Below, one piece after another: positions 14,431-26,159 of a DNA stretch of 64,000 nt. The translations under genes and the position numbers were made by a program. Each line of letters starts with the position of its first letter. Position 1 is the first letter of the stretch. Origin of the DNA: Epiperipatus broadwayi (lineage: Eukaryota; Onychophora; Udeonychophora; Euonychophora; Peripatidae); contig JAQFVV010000181.1 in the NCBI GenBank assembly GCA_028023455.1, positions 874,001 through 938,000 of the forward strand, read 5' to 3'. The notes beneath the pieces are model-generated. The model did not search any database. It was given only the letters and a program-made list of their open reading frames with translations, and was not told where the DNA came from.

Positions 14431-14500
14431 ACCAATTAAATCATTGGATTAAGACCAGTATAAAAAGAGAGGATAAAGCCAGTCTAGACAGTGATTTCAG
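14431..14500 (+). promoter_or_regulatory. CCAAT plus TATA promoter-like patch
   Basis: ACCAATTAAAT at 14431 is followed by CCAGTATAAAAAG (TATA at 14459-14466) and then CCAGTCTAGACAGTG. Upstream flanks resemble those of the 10.24-kb patch (TTATGT..GTT..TGTAAAT.AGC), so the two look like diverged copies of one unit in the same orientation, about 4.2 kb apart. No gene follows: the open frame at 14790-14999 has no recognisable motif. Confidence 0.35.
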
Positions 14501-17500
14501 TGATTTTCAGATTTAGATTAAGCCAGATTTAGTTTGAAATTTATAACTATATTTTTATATTGTGACAGTAGTAATTTCTATTTTTATTATTATTATTATT
14601 TTACTTGTGTTTTGAAAAATATAATCTATTCTTACTTGAACTTAGTTTAAGGCCTCAATATTTCTATGGAACATAATAGTAGCTACTTAAATATTGGAAT
14701 AATGAACACTAAAAGTCAAAGAATATACTGCAATAAGACCAGAGAGGATTTATGTAAGAACTTTGAAATTTTATAAATAGTATATCTGGGTGAGTGAACA
14801 TTTATTTGAAATAACTTTATCATATGACAATGAAGCTAATTTATTAAAGTTAATTAAGATGAATTGGATATTTATTAAAAATCATTATCATAGTATTAAA
14901 TTTGAAAGAAAAAAAAGAAAGTTAAGACTGCATCTAAGTTTAAAAACTGAATTTAAATTATTTTATAGTATGATGAATGTCTGTTTATTATATAATTGAT
15001 AGTAATAATTCATATTTAATTTGTCTTTAAAGTAATTAAAATGGTCTTACATTTTAAGAATGATGTATTTAAAGAGAAATTGAAGATGACTTTTGAATGT
15101 CTTTTATGCTATTGATCAAATCAATAAATAAAATTATATACTTCAAAAAATAATTTTGTCTGGAAATAATGAACTCATACATTTTTTAAAAGATTGAAAT
15201 TATATTAGTTAATACATGCATTGAAGGGTATAGCTGTCTTTACATGGAAAAAGCAAATATTTAATGAAACAATATACATTTAAAAAGCTAAAAATCGTAA
15301 ATCTTTTAAAGAAAGAAGCATTTATTTTAATTCATAAGCTTCATGTCTGCTGATAAATGTATTAAATAAATAACATATTATACAATGTTTGTATTAATGT
15401 TTTTTGGCTGATGGTAAATGCAAATATTACGAATATCATATTTATTGCAATATCGCTGCTATTTATAATGACCGAAGTCAAAAGATACATACTTAAGAAA
15501 TATTTTCATAAACGAATCCATAAATTATTTACTTTATGGAGATATTACATGCCTGAATAGATGCCCAGAAAAAACTGGAATGAACAATTATTTTTTCAGG
15601 ATGATTAATATTTTTCTTGGATTTTACTGAATTTTATTATTTGTACATTTCTTCAAATGGTGCCAAAACAAAAGTATGATTGTGCATAAAGCTTTCCCCA
15701 TAACTAGGCAATGGAATGATTCCTGACAAACATTCAACTTACAAGCAGGAGAGAAAACAATTTTTGTAACTTTAAAATTTTATCATTCTTTTTATTAAGT
15801 CTAACATTAATATTTAGATTATTACATTTTTTTAAATTTGAAACTAACCTTTTGTTATTATATTTTAAATTTCAGTTTAAAATAGGTTAATTTTATTATT
15901 TTTAGAATGTTCAATAATAAAAATGGGGGCTCAGAAAGTAATTTTCTGAACAAGTGAAATTACAATCATAATTGGTTCTTTTTTGAATGTATGGTTCAAG
16001 AAGTGGATTGGCATGAATGATATTAATGATGGTTAAGATCATTGGTAATTTCTTTTTATTATTTAGATTACATTTTGCTTAATAATTTGTTTTTAAAAAA
16101 TGATATATTCTAATTAGTATTTAAATTAGTATTTCATATTGCTTGAATTTAATATTAAACAGAGGAATGAACCATTGATAGAAACTATTATTATGTGTAT
16201 TTTTTGTAAAAAGATTAATGAATGCAGACAAATGTTTGAAAACATCTAAGAATATATTAAATATTTATTTAATATGAATGCTTGAATGCACATACACAAT
16301 ATAACATTGCTACATTATTAATGTTATTTTTATAAATGTCATCTGTTGAAATACAGAAAAAGAAAGACTTGATCTCTAAATTATATAATAAATAAATAAA
16401 TGTATAGTACTGATGTATGGTTATTTAGATCATTTGTGCAAGAAAACTTTTTAAAAAAACCATCTTGACATGAATTTAGATTTTTGTTGTTTTTTGATAT
16501 TGTTGATTTGAAAATTATTTTAGAATGCTGTTTGTATATTTTAGGATGTTGAGTTATTAAGTGTGAAAGTTATAAGATAGTGGTTGGGAGAGTAATATTC
16601 ATATGAAATCCTAGGTGTTAGGGATATGTTGAAAACTGTTGCATGTAAATTATATTCATACTTTAAGGTTATTAAAGTATACAGATAACATAGGGTTCTA
16701 TATCACATTCCATGGACAGATGCATTTTCTTATCATCAATAAGTGCTATAATAGAGCTATGACATGAATCTTAGGTGCCTGATGAATATGGACCTATTAT
16801 GATTTGCACTGTGCCTATGAGGATATTATCTTACTCTTTTGAGTTATTCTTGTTACTATTTTATATCCTATATTCAAATCACTATCTATCACCACAGACA
16901 TCATTGTAGAGGATAGTATTATAAGTTGTTAAAGTAATGACTAAACCATTTGAAGCTGATTATTTTGTGAGAGGGCGAGATGAATTACATATAATTTTTT
17001 TCACAAATGATATTGACATGTTTGATGATTGTCATAGTACATAACACATGAGAGGAATAATTGATACCCATAGAAGTATTAGAGATCACTTAGCTTAAAA
17101 AGATGCATATTTAAATTGGAAAGTGAGAATAGTAAAAATGATTTTTTTGGATATGATGAATGTAAGAGTATAAAAATGAAAGTAATGCAATCATCAAGCA
17201 ATATAATTTGTTGATAGTTCTTTAAATTTTATTATAAATAATTTAAACCTATTTAAGTTGCAAAAAATTTAAGAAATTATCACTGAAGTATTTTGCATAA
17301 ATAGTAATTTTTTATAGAGGGAGATATTTATGTTTTTTATTTAAATTTTTCTGATATTTAAATACTAGGATAATACTTTGATAAACAGCAAAGAAAGTTT
17401 TTAATGATTTTTCTTTTAATATTTTATTTGTTGGACTCTAAGAAGTGTCTTTTAAAATATAAACTTATATTGATGCACTACATCATAAGAAGTATATTTT

Positions 17501-17638
17501 ATAACAGTATAAGTGTGATATTAAGTTTTCTTAGAAATTGGGAAAAAAATATTGTAACTATTCCCAATACAAATAATAAAACACTATTTTAGTGAATGAG
17601 GATTACACACACACACACACATTTATATATATATATAT
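14501..17638. other. AT-rich DNA without a recognisable gene
   Basis: No supported coding sequence, RNA gene or transposon end. A short (CA)n run at about 17605-17620 passes into (TA)n just before the foldback at 17639. Confidence 0.6.
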
Positions 17639-17766
17639 GACATTTTGCAGGTTCATCCATGTTAAAAAATTTCAATATTGATATACTGACATTTCAACTT
17701 GATGAAGTCAAAACGTTGGTATATCAATATTTAAATTTTTTAACATGGATGAACCCACAAAATGTC
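17639..17766. mobile_element. foldback element, about 128 bp
   Basis: Arms of about 47 bp (17639-17686 and 17720-17766) are inverted copies. The outer ends are GACATTTTG and CAAAATGTC; the arms share GGTTCATCCATGTTAAAAA and a GATATAC-type inner end. The short loop holds CAACTTGATGAAGTCAAAACG. The element sits between (TA)n runs, compatible with insertion into TA. It looks like a MITE of unknown superfamily; no coding capacity. Confidence 0.75.
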
Positions 17767-17799
17767 TTTTATATATACAACCAGTGAAAATCTTCATAT

Positions 17800-17836
<37 letters not shown>

Positions 17837-17993
17837 CTGCCTGAAGGTTTGTGATGATGGTATGCTGGATGTGATATGTTGGACTATTTCAATAATCTAT
17901 TATTAAATGTTGACTGTATAGAAAATTTGTAAACTTTATTTAAACTTTTTATATACAAACAACTTGTTAATAATAACTTACAAATGGATAACA

Positions 17994-18056
17994 CAGGTTA
18001 GAAATGACACAATGTTTTGAGTAGTATTATTCTCCATTTTTCTTCAGGTGTTTGCC
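17994..18056 (-). mobile_element. SINE 3' fragment (family S1)
   Basis: The complement of this stretch carries the S1 core: CACCTGAAGAA.A.TGGAGAATAATACTACTCAAAACATTGTGTCATT, then CTAAC (split here for length). It lacks the tRNA-like head. It lies in opposite orientation just upstream of two further copies. Confidence 0.7.
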
Positions 18057-18078
18057 CTAATCAGTGACAGTATTAGAA

Positions 18079-18240
18079 TGGGACAAAGTAGCTCAGGTTA
18101 TTAGAGCATTGTCTTACATTTGATATTCAAGAATATAAAGATATGAGTTTGACTCATATGCCAATATTATTACTCATCAGGCCAGCAACATCTGAAAAAG
18201 AGTGGATAATGCTACTACTTAAAACATTATGCCATTACTA
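18079..18240 (+). mobile_element. tRNA-derived SINE (family S1), nearly complete
   Basis: The tRNA-like head has an A-box-like TAGCTCAGGTTATTAGAGC and a degenerate B box (GAGTTTGACTC). It is followed by a non-tRNA body with CAGGCCAGCAACATCTGAAA and AAACATTATGCCATTACTAA. Body words recur at 17994-18056 (-), 18245-18370 and 51957-52097, which shows this is a dispersed family and not a single relic. SINEs of this type are transcribed by RNA polymerase III and moved by a partner LINE. Confidence 0.72.
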
Positions 18241-18244
18241 ACTT

Positions 18245-18370
18245 TGACAAAATTTGAGAAACAAAGATGTGAGTTTATCTCTTATGCAAATATTGTCACT
18301 GGTCAGGCCAGCAACACTGAAGAAGGCTGGAGACTAATAATAATCGAAACATTGTGTAATTACTAACATG
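18245..18370 (+). mobile_element. SINE copy (family S1), head truncated
   Basis: Immediately follows the previous copy in the same orientation. The B-box area is degenerate (GTGAGTTTATCTC), then come CAGGCCAGCAACACTGAAGA, CTGGAGACTAATAATAATC and GAAACATTGTGTAATTACTA. A tandem dimer or a local duplication of the first copy is equally possible. Confidence 0.68.
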
Positions 18371-18479
18371 TGCTGTCTATTTGGTTGTTATTATTAGCAG
18401 GTTTTTTTGCATTTGAAAAGTTTAAAACTTTCTATACATTCAATATTCACTGATAGATGGAAATAGTCCAATTTTTTGT

Positions 18480-18518
<39 letters not shown>

Positions 18519-18678
18519 GTATGAGGAAATCAAGTCCTACATTACATTACATAATTTAATAAGCTATTCAGGATACCCCTGAGTCTCATTTTTTGTTGAT
18601 TTTTTAAATGCAATTTTGAAGTTATGTGATTCATATTTCTTCTTAATATTTTTGTATGTGTTTTTTTTTATGCGATAA

Positions 18679-18804
18679 AAATTATTAGATCAGAAGTCGA
18701 GCTCCAATAATGCGCTATTACTTTAAATATTATAAATGCCGCGTACTCATGTCATATTTAAAGTAAGAGCACATTATTGGATTTAGACTTCCATCTAATA
18801 ATTT
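18679..18804. mobile_element. foldback MITE
   Basis: Imperfect inverted arms of about 50 bp (18679-18730 and 18754-18804): AAATTATTAGAT, CCAATAATG.GCT and TTACTTTAAATAT appear on one side and as complements on the other, around a 23-bp loop containing GCCGCGTACTC. No coding capacity; superfamily not determined. Confidence 0.7.
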
Positions 18805-19060
18805 CAATATTTTCAGTGCTTTATAATAGATTTTATGCAATGAAAAAATTCATAATTCACTTAAAATCAGGATTTCCCCATTTTATATACACACATTAAA
18901 TTTTACAAGATTATAAATATGTTCAAACGTTATAGATGCCTATACTATACTTGTTGCTGTTTTTGCATTTTAAATCACATTCTATTTTTGCTTTTTTAAA
19001 AAGAATACATAATCAATTAATCATTTAGTGACTGCAAGTTTATTGTTAAAAGGTGAATAA

Positions 19061-19268
19061 CAGTGGTGGATACAATTAAATTTGATAATTAAAATTTGAT
19101 TTTTAATTGTAATTAACAATTTAAAAATTAAGTAGTGTGATCTGAAATTAATGTGATGTAAAACAATGAAATTTGATTTCTAAACAAAATTGAAAATTAA
19201 AAAATTAAAGACAAAAATAAGAATTTAATTTTTAATTGTTAGTTTTAATTAAATTTTGCCCAACAGTG
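19061..19268. mobile_element. hAT-like MITE
   Basis: 208-bp AATTAAA-rich element. The left end reads CAGTGGTGGATACAATTAAA; the complement of the right end reads CACTGTTGGGCAAAATTTAA, a recognisable imperfect terminal repeat of the CAGTG..TGG type seen in hAT elements. Flanking 8-mers GTGAATAA and GTGAGTAG match at 6 of 8 positions, as expected for an aged 8-bp target duplication. It encodes nothing. Confidence 0.62.
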
Positions 19269-19943
19269 GTGAGTAGGTGTCTGTTTATTATCATAAGTCT
19301 AAGTTCTTATTTTTATTTTAAACTTTTAGTTTACTCTAGGAAAAAACACCCAAGAAAATGAATTTCTTTGGAAAAAAAAATCAATTTTAGATCACTTAGC
19401 AAACTGGGAAGGATCAACAGTGATTGGAAAAAATTTTAGTTTAGGCAAGTCCATTATAAGAGTAATTAAAAAAATGAAGTTGGCACTAGTTGTATTTACT
19501 CTTGTGATGAGTCTGATGTCTTACCAATTCACAAATGAATCTGCATATCACCAAATAGCGATAATGATTAAAATACTGTACATGTATGAAAAATGTAAAA
19601 TACTGTAAATTACACATAAAAATATATTGTTTTGAATAAAATTAAATACTGTAGTTAGTAAAAAAAAGTTTGTCTTGTATCATTTTTTTTAAATATGAAA
19701 TTTTTTATTAATCATATTTTATTTTATTTTTTTTATGCAAATTTTAAAATAATTTTATGCTGTTGCTTTGCTTTTATGCAATTTTTGATAATTACAGTAT
19801 GTATCCCCCATTTTTCAAGGTAAGTTAAGTCTATTTTTGTGTGATTTCTTTTGTGTGCATTTTCTGAGGAACATATCTACTGCATAAATGACACCCAGGT
19901 GTATATATAGTGCATATTCTTTTTTTAATTATTAATATACTGC

Positions 19944-20430
19944 AATGGAGGTTACTAATCTTAAACTAGAATTTGAAGGTGGCAGTTTGGATATTTTAAG
20001 AATGATTATCAACCAGTTAAAGGAATCTAAAGATGATTTCAATAGTAAATTTGAAGAATTAAATAATAAGTTTGATAAATCACTTTTCCAAATTAAAGAA
20101 ATTAAATAGTAAGTTTGATAAATTAGACTGCCAGTTATAACAATTAAAAGTTTAGTAATGAATTGGACAAATTTAATGGTTCAAATGCACCATTTGAAAA
20201 ATTTAAGTGTGAATTAGACCTAAAATTAAAATAGACTGCCAGTTATAAAAATTAAAAGATGTTTAGTAATAAATTGGACAAATTTAATGGTTCAAATGCA
20301 CCATTTGAAAAATTCAAGTGTGAATTAGACCTAAAATTAAAAGAGTCAGATGGAAAATGTGATATAAGGTTTAATGCATTAAAGGCAAAATCAAGAAAAC
20401 TTGAAAATAAACTGGATAAATTGCAATAAA
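19944..20430 (+). pseudogene. coiled-coil ORF remnant, possibly retrotransposon gag
   Basis: An ATG at 19944 opens a 54-codon frame (MEVTNLKLEFEGG..) rich in Lys/Glu/Asp/Asn with a heptad-like pattern. Similar peptide (FDKLDCQL, FNGSNAPFEKFKCELDLKLK, LENKLDKLQ) continues past stops to about 20430. The pattern of short FDKL / FEEL repeats recalls N-terminal coiled coils of Gag proteins of LTR retrotransposons, but no protease or RT is seen nearby, so this is only a guess. A 108-bp internal tandem duplication (20124-20340) and several stops show it is not functional. The hAT at 20920 landed downstream in the same kind of sequence. Confidence 0.4.
20124..20340. repeat. tandem duplication, 108-bp unit, two copies
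   Basis: Copies at 20124-20231 and 20232-20340, both starting TAGACTGCCAGTTATAA and ending GACCTAAAATTAAAA. They differ by a handful of bases, so the duplication is recent relative to the surrounding decay. Confidence 0.9.
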
Positions 20431-20919
20431 CATTTACTAATGAAACTAAAGAATCTCAGAATAATAATAATATATTTGTTTGAAATATAAGGCAGATTAA
20501 TTAAAGTTATTTATTACATAAAAAAAATAGGAGTTGAATTCAAAGAATTTATGGAGACTAGTCAATGCAGCAGTATTTACATCGAAAATTTGAATAATGA
20601 TAATAAGACAAATATTATTAGAACTGATAAAAAATATATAGATAAGGCGAGTGAATTTGATAACTGTTCAGTTCATCCAAAAAAGAAATAGATTTGAGGT
20701 ATTTATTCAGGATAGTCATGAAAAGAAACTAATTTCTTATAATTTTTATCCAAAAGAAAAAAATATTATAGTCTTAATAAAGATGATGAAAATTATAATG
20801 AAATAAATTTATATATATTATTAAATAGAATTCAAAGTATTATAAAGTTATTAATGATGATAAAGGTTATTGGAGTAAAAAACTTGAGCGATTGCATACT
20901 TTGGAAAATAAGTTTAATA

Positions 20920-21415
20920 CAGGGGTGGCAATTGTTTTGGCTCAGGGGCTGCAGAAGTTGGTGGAGGGCCACCTCGGGGGCCATTTTGTGGAAGTGAAGG
21001 TTAGCGGAGAGTCGAACCTTTTTTCATGACAAAATAAACACACTGTTTTATTCCCTGTATTACCAAATAGATATTTGTTTGTAAATTCTTCATTAAACAC
21101 ATGACATTTATCACCGATTTTACATTTTTTTGGAGGGTTCATTCATGGTTTCACTAAAGTTGGAAATGTATATATTTGCTAATGCAAAGACAAAATTGAT
21201 ATGAACCAGATCAACTAGAAAAGCACTGCATATCGTACCTATACTGTGCATGGGTATTGATGTGGCTATCCTAGTGGAAAATATGAGATGAATCTTCAGT
21301 TGTGCACAGGAAGGAAATCTCAGTTCAAGGTATATTTTTCTGATTGTCTTGACAGGCTGCATAGAAACTCTTAGTGGACCACATGTGGTCTGTGGGCCAC
21401 TATTTGCCAACTATG
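20920..21415 (-). mobile_element. non-autonomous hAT transposon with 8-bp TSD
   Basis: 496-bp element bounded by CAGGGGTGGCAA (left) and TTGCCAACTATG (right), an imperfect hAT-type terminal repeat. GTTTAATA occurs immediately outside both ends (20912-20919 and 21416-21423), a perfect 8-bp target duplication. It is less AT-rich than its surroundings, as expected for a newcomer. On the minus strand it keeps only the first part of a transposase-like frame, so it is an internal deletion derivative. Confidence 0.88.
20942..21142 (-). pseudogene. N-terminal fragment of hAT-type transposase (ZBED/GTF2IRD2-like)
   Basis: The minus-strand frame begins MNPPKKCKIGDKCHVFNEEF and continues to KTVCLFCHEKRF before diverging. 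The pattern (basic start, FN.E.T.KY, then V.CL.C) matches the start of hAT-derived ZBED or GTF2IRD2-type proteins, which place a BED-like zinc finger here for DNA binding. The second zinc-binding half and the whole catalytic region are absent, so no activity is possible. The element's other terminus follows directly after the fragment. Confidence 0.6.
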
Positions 21416-21423
21416 GTTTAATA

Positions 21424-24400
21424 TAATAAAAAAGTTTAGTCCATTATTTTATAGTAGTAATAATAAAGATAACAATGCCTATTTAAAATGAATTTGGAAT
21501 AATTGCAAAGTAGATCACTTGTGTAAAGATAAGTATATATCTAATCTTAGTGCTTTTGATAATACTAACCATTGGTATAAATATAATTACAAATTCACAG
21601 AATACTAAAATATTTCAATAACTTTTTAATGAACAAAATGTTGACTCTTTATAACAAAGATAATAGTAATGGGTTATTTTCGAATGAAACTATGGAACAA
21701 TATCTAAATTAATGACCTCAATGTTTTGAGATTCTTTTTAGTAAGAAAATCAATGTGTTTTATATTTTAAAAAAATAATAATTGAATTGCAATATATATA
21801 ATAATGAAAAGTCATTGTTTTTTGAAAAATCTAAAAACATTTTGGAGTAAAATTATCTCAAATTATATTATAAGACCTATAAAATGTGGAATATTCTTAA
21901 TACTATATACATATATTTGCTATAAAACATATAAGGATATAATATGAAATATATTATGGATTGTTATCAAAGAATTTACTCTATCAAAGAATTAAATAGT
22001 GCTAGTATTTATATGACAATGGAAATATTACTTTTATGAAAATTCACTATGAAATATATTATTATTATTATAAAAACTACTTTTAATTATTTATTTTTAA
22101 TGAAACAATCACTTTTATTAGTCATATTTTTATACATTAATTTGTAAAAAAAATAGGTCAAATAATAAAAGAAACAATATATTTATATTGTTTTTACTAT
22201 ATATTGTAAGTGCTCAGATTAGAGCTGTATTTCACAGTATGAAAAAATAAAGAAGTTTATTGATCTTATTTAATTTCATTTCACTTGATCTCCGGATAAT
22301 GGAGGTGTTGAAGTATAAATGTTAACCAGGTAACTATAATATTCAAACAACATTCTTATTTATTATTATTAACCTCAAATCATAAATTGGTTGTGATCAA
22401 TTTTAGAGAAAATATAAATAAGTGAATAAATAAATATTGGAAAATTATTAAGTGAATCATAAAATAAATCACTTGAATAAAATCTATTATTATTATTATC
22501 TATTACATGTCCATTTTGTTATTGCATTCACAATAACAGCTTATTTATTACACAATTGAATGTCATATTTAATTATGTTTATTATTTTATTGGAATATAT
22601 TATTAAAGATATATGTGAAAAATACATATTCATTAAAAGGTATAGAAAAGGTCATGTGAATTCCTTATTTTTGATTTAAAAAGAAAAATAATATTGAAAT
22701 TGTAAAACAGGATATTTTTGTATCAAAGGTTTTCTAAAAGTCTTCATTTTTATGCATTATAAAACACATTTTTTGTGCACTAAAGAGTGAGCATTGAGTA
22801 TTATTGAACAACTGTCTTAACAACATTGACATCAGCAAAAATGTTATAAATAGAACTACAATGCATCAACCTGAGTCTTATAAATTTTATTGTTGCTTAG
22901 AATGGATGCTTTTATATTCATCTTTAAAAATGATTAATTTTTTTTAAAGTGATTAATTTCTAAAATCATGGGAGAATAAAATTTTAATTATTTTCCCATT
23001 CAATTGGGGCAGTTTGTTGATGAAATTCCAAAAAAAATGGTAAAAATGTAAAAAAAAAAACCATCAAAATTCTTCATATTGCAAGTAGGCTATAAAATAT
23101 TCTGTTGTTAAAATCGAGGATTTCATCTATTTATTTGTGATTAATACAAACCCCATGATGTGTATATGGATAGCATAATTTTGATCAATGAATTTCACAA
23201 GATCAATTAATTCAACTTCTATATGCTATTAAGCAATTGAAAATTCACTTTACTGACTTGGAAAAACAGAGTATCTATTACTCATTTGGATGTAAGTGAA
23301 TTTTGTCAATGAAATAACTATCTTCATATATTATTACCAATAAAAAAAAATAAAGACAGTGATGTGCAGATTTTGGATTGACCACATATCTGTTATCTTA
23401 AAAGGTTGGATATAATTATATTTGAAAAATATTGGAATTTAAAAGCAAAAGTAACTGAATTCAAATCCTCGATTGTTATCATTCATGCTTGAATTCTCTA
23501 CTTCAAGGAAAATCATTTCTATGCATTGGAATCAGAATCAAGGAACCAGAAGCCACAATGGACCAGTGGATAAAAAGGAAGAATAAGACTATTCACTTGT
23601 GGTATGATATATCTGTATACAATTTTTTAAAAAAAGTGTACATTTGTTCATATTTTATTTTAAACTATAGGATTAAATAATATGTATGGGTTACTATATG
23701 ATTCACATCATAAAAGGTCAGACAGATTCATTTTTTGTTATTATTATTTAAGCTCTTATCTGATGATGTAGATTAATTTATGACCTGATGTTTTCAAATA
23801 TTTTTTTATTTAAGATTTAACTTGGGAATATTTATATAGAGAAGAATTTAAGTACAATAGATTTTTATATTGGTTTAATTATTTAGAAATTATATTAGTG
23901 AACAAATAAAGATCAGTCTTGGTATTTTTAATCTAATGCTTGAATATCCAAGCACCTCACTGATCACGCGAGTAGCAGAAACTGGTCTAATATCAATTAA
24001 AGAGTGTATAAATTTGTTTATATACTCATAATCAAAAAATCTATTAATCAGTGTTTTTTATGACTTATTTGTAGTTTTCCTCTGTGCCCTATTGGCATTT
24101 GCAGATGTTTTTAAACTAATAAATCAATATTTACTTTTTTACCTTCAAATGAACCTAAAACTAGAAAAATAGCACTAAAAATAGCCACAAGAGAATGATT
24201 TTAAACCAAACCATGGCAAAGTTATCACATACTCTATGATGTATTATATCTCAGTATCATTAAAATACCATAACAATGTCAAGAACTGTCTTTTTTTTTG
24301 AATGCCACATAAAATCAACTTTAGTGTTTTTCTAGGTGATTATTTACTTAAAACATTTAGAAATACTAATAGTTTTATACGATATCATATAAATAAAATG

Positions 24401-24780
24401 TTTCTAAAAGAAGTAAAATATAATATAACTTCAATATCAAAATTTGATAGCAGCATTTTCAAAATTAAAATTTTAACTTATATATATGTTCATAAACAAG
24501 GCAAAACTCTCCATACAGTATATATTGTGCTAGTATAAGAGATGATCATGTGATATATATGTTCAATTAAAAAAAAGTTAATACATTAAGGTGCATTAAC
24601 ATTCTAGGGATATTTTATATATGTGCAGTATTTTTTGTTCTAAAAATATCGATTATAATATAGATATAATTTAAATTTGATAAAGTTGTCTCATTTATCA
24701 AATGATTATCCCTAAAATGACTTTATTCTGACATTTATCTACAAAAATTCTGAAAGAGAATTTGATTCTTCAGTTGATTT
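21424..24780. other. AT-rich DNA without a supported gene
   Basis: 21424-21620 continues the coding-like but broken sequence around the hAT insertion. Beyond that I see no motif. The open frame at 23489-23680 (+) and a short open minus-strand frame around 23880-24060 lack recognisable domains. No SINE, LINE or MITE end identified. Confidence 0.5.
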
Positions 24781-25059
24781 ATTGTAGCGACTTTCTTACC
24801 TTCTTTGACTTCGGTTAACTCACATCGTTATTATTACCTTATGTTTTCAATAGACAATGAAGTTATGCTTATATTGGATTAATAAACAGAAGGCTATTGA
24901 TTTTAAATGACAATAATTTATTTTTAATGCAATTTGTTAGAAATAAAGTATATTTATAAAACGACTATATGTGTTGCACGCATGTAAAACACACACGTTA
25001 AGGAGATGCATTACGTACAGATTTAAAAAAAACAATTCTCAGTTGCTTTAACTAACTAA

Positions 25060-25177
25060 GTCATAAAACAATTGTTAGTCATCTAATGACGTAGTCAATT
25101 TGTGAAGAAAAATGGCACTTTTAAAATAAATAAATAATAGAAAATGTCGGGAATATTCTGTAATTTAAACGTGCACA
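25060..25177 (+). promoter_or_regulatory. CpG-containing candidate promoter
   Basis: This patch holds TGACGTAGTCA (CRE/AP-1-like) at about 25088, then GTCGGG and AACGTGCAC, a local cluster of CpG in a CpG-poor background. It lies directly upstream of a candidate start codon in good context. There is no clear TATA box. Confidence 0.3.
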
Positions 25178-25212
25178 ATGGGTGCGGATGAGAGAAAAAA
25201 ACACATTGAGAG
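25178..25212 (+). CDS. candidate first coding exon, unknown protein
   Basis: CACAATGGGTGCGGATGAG gives an ATG in favourable context. It encodes MGADERKKHIE plus two bases of the next codon before a donor, GAGAG|GTACTAA, at 25212/25213. Base composition differs from the surroundings. I do not recognise the protein, and no downstream exon can be tied to it with confidence; the candidate at 28756 would keep an open frame but is unproven. Confidence 0.3.
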
Positions 25213-26159
25213 GTACTAATTTTTCATATTAGATTATGAATCTATTATTTATTAAAATACAATACTTGCAGAATCTGAAAAATAGTAAGGACATTTTTTT
25301 GTATAAAATTCTAAATTTAAATCTTATAAACAAAACAAAGGCAAAATATATTCACTCCTAATAAATAATATATACAACAAATATTTAAATGACCATTTAC
25401 ATAATTATTTAAATCACATAAAGTTCTCCATACAATTTATTATTTATAAAATGTCTAAACAATAATTTTCTTTTAAAATAAACAATTGTTTTTCTTTAAT
25501 TACTGTTTGTATTATTATTAGATATAAAGTTTATACACTAATCACAAAAAGTTGAAATGAAATTAGGCGACATGTAACCTTAAGCAAGTATTCTTGTGTG
25601 GAGAGCGAATCTAATCACTTTTTGTTGCAATGTGATATATTTACATCAAATAAAAATGTAAAGTTTGTGTTGTTTATTTTTTTAAGATTTACATTGATGT
25701 TAATTTTTTTAATTTTTTGCAGTTATTTTCTTACTCTAGTCATTTCTTTTTTAATATGCAAAATGTATGTACAGCATTTAGCATTAAGAAGGCAATACTA
25801 GAGATAAGATTTAGCACACGAAAACTCTTAGTTATGACTATGTGACACTATACAATCAGTAAGTCATTTTAAAATAAGTTTTGACAAATGGTTATATATT
25901 TTCTCATATCTATTCTGGAATTCTCCTGTCTATTACAAAACTAGAAGTTACAAAAAGGGATTTCAAAATCAAGTTAGATTGCTATGTTATAAGAAGCCCA
26001 TTTAAGTGGCAAAAATAATTGTAACATCTATAAGTGTAATCAAGATATTGCTTTTATTTCTTATTATTAGTAAGTATGCGAATATGTAAACGTTATCTAA
26101 TTTAAACTTTTAAAATCTGAACATAGGGCAGTTCTTATAGCTAAGAAGTTGACAAGTTT
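25213..26159. other. AT-rich DNA without a recognisable gene
   Basis: The open frame at 25598-25801 (+) is mostly Phe/Leu/Ile and looks like AT-rich chance. No other structure is seen. Confidence 0.5.

Noticed and set aside
14790-14999. 69-codon plus-strand frame after a TATA-like patch
   Set aside because: No motif, AT-driven residue content, length within chance expectation.
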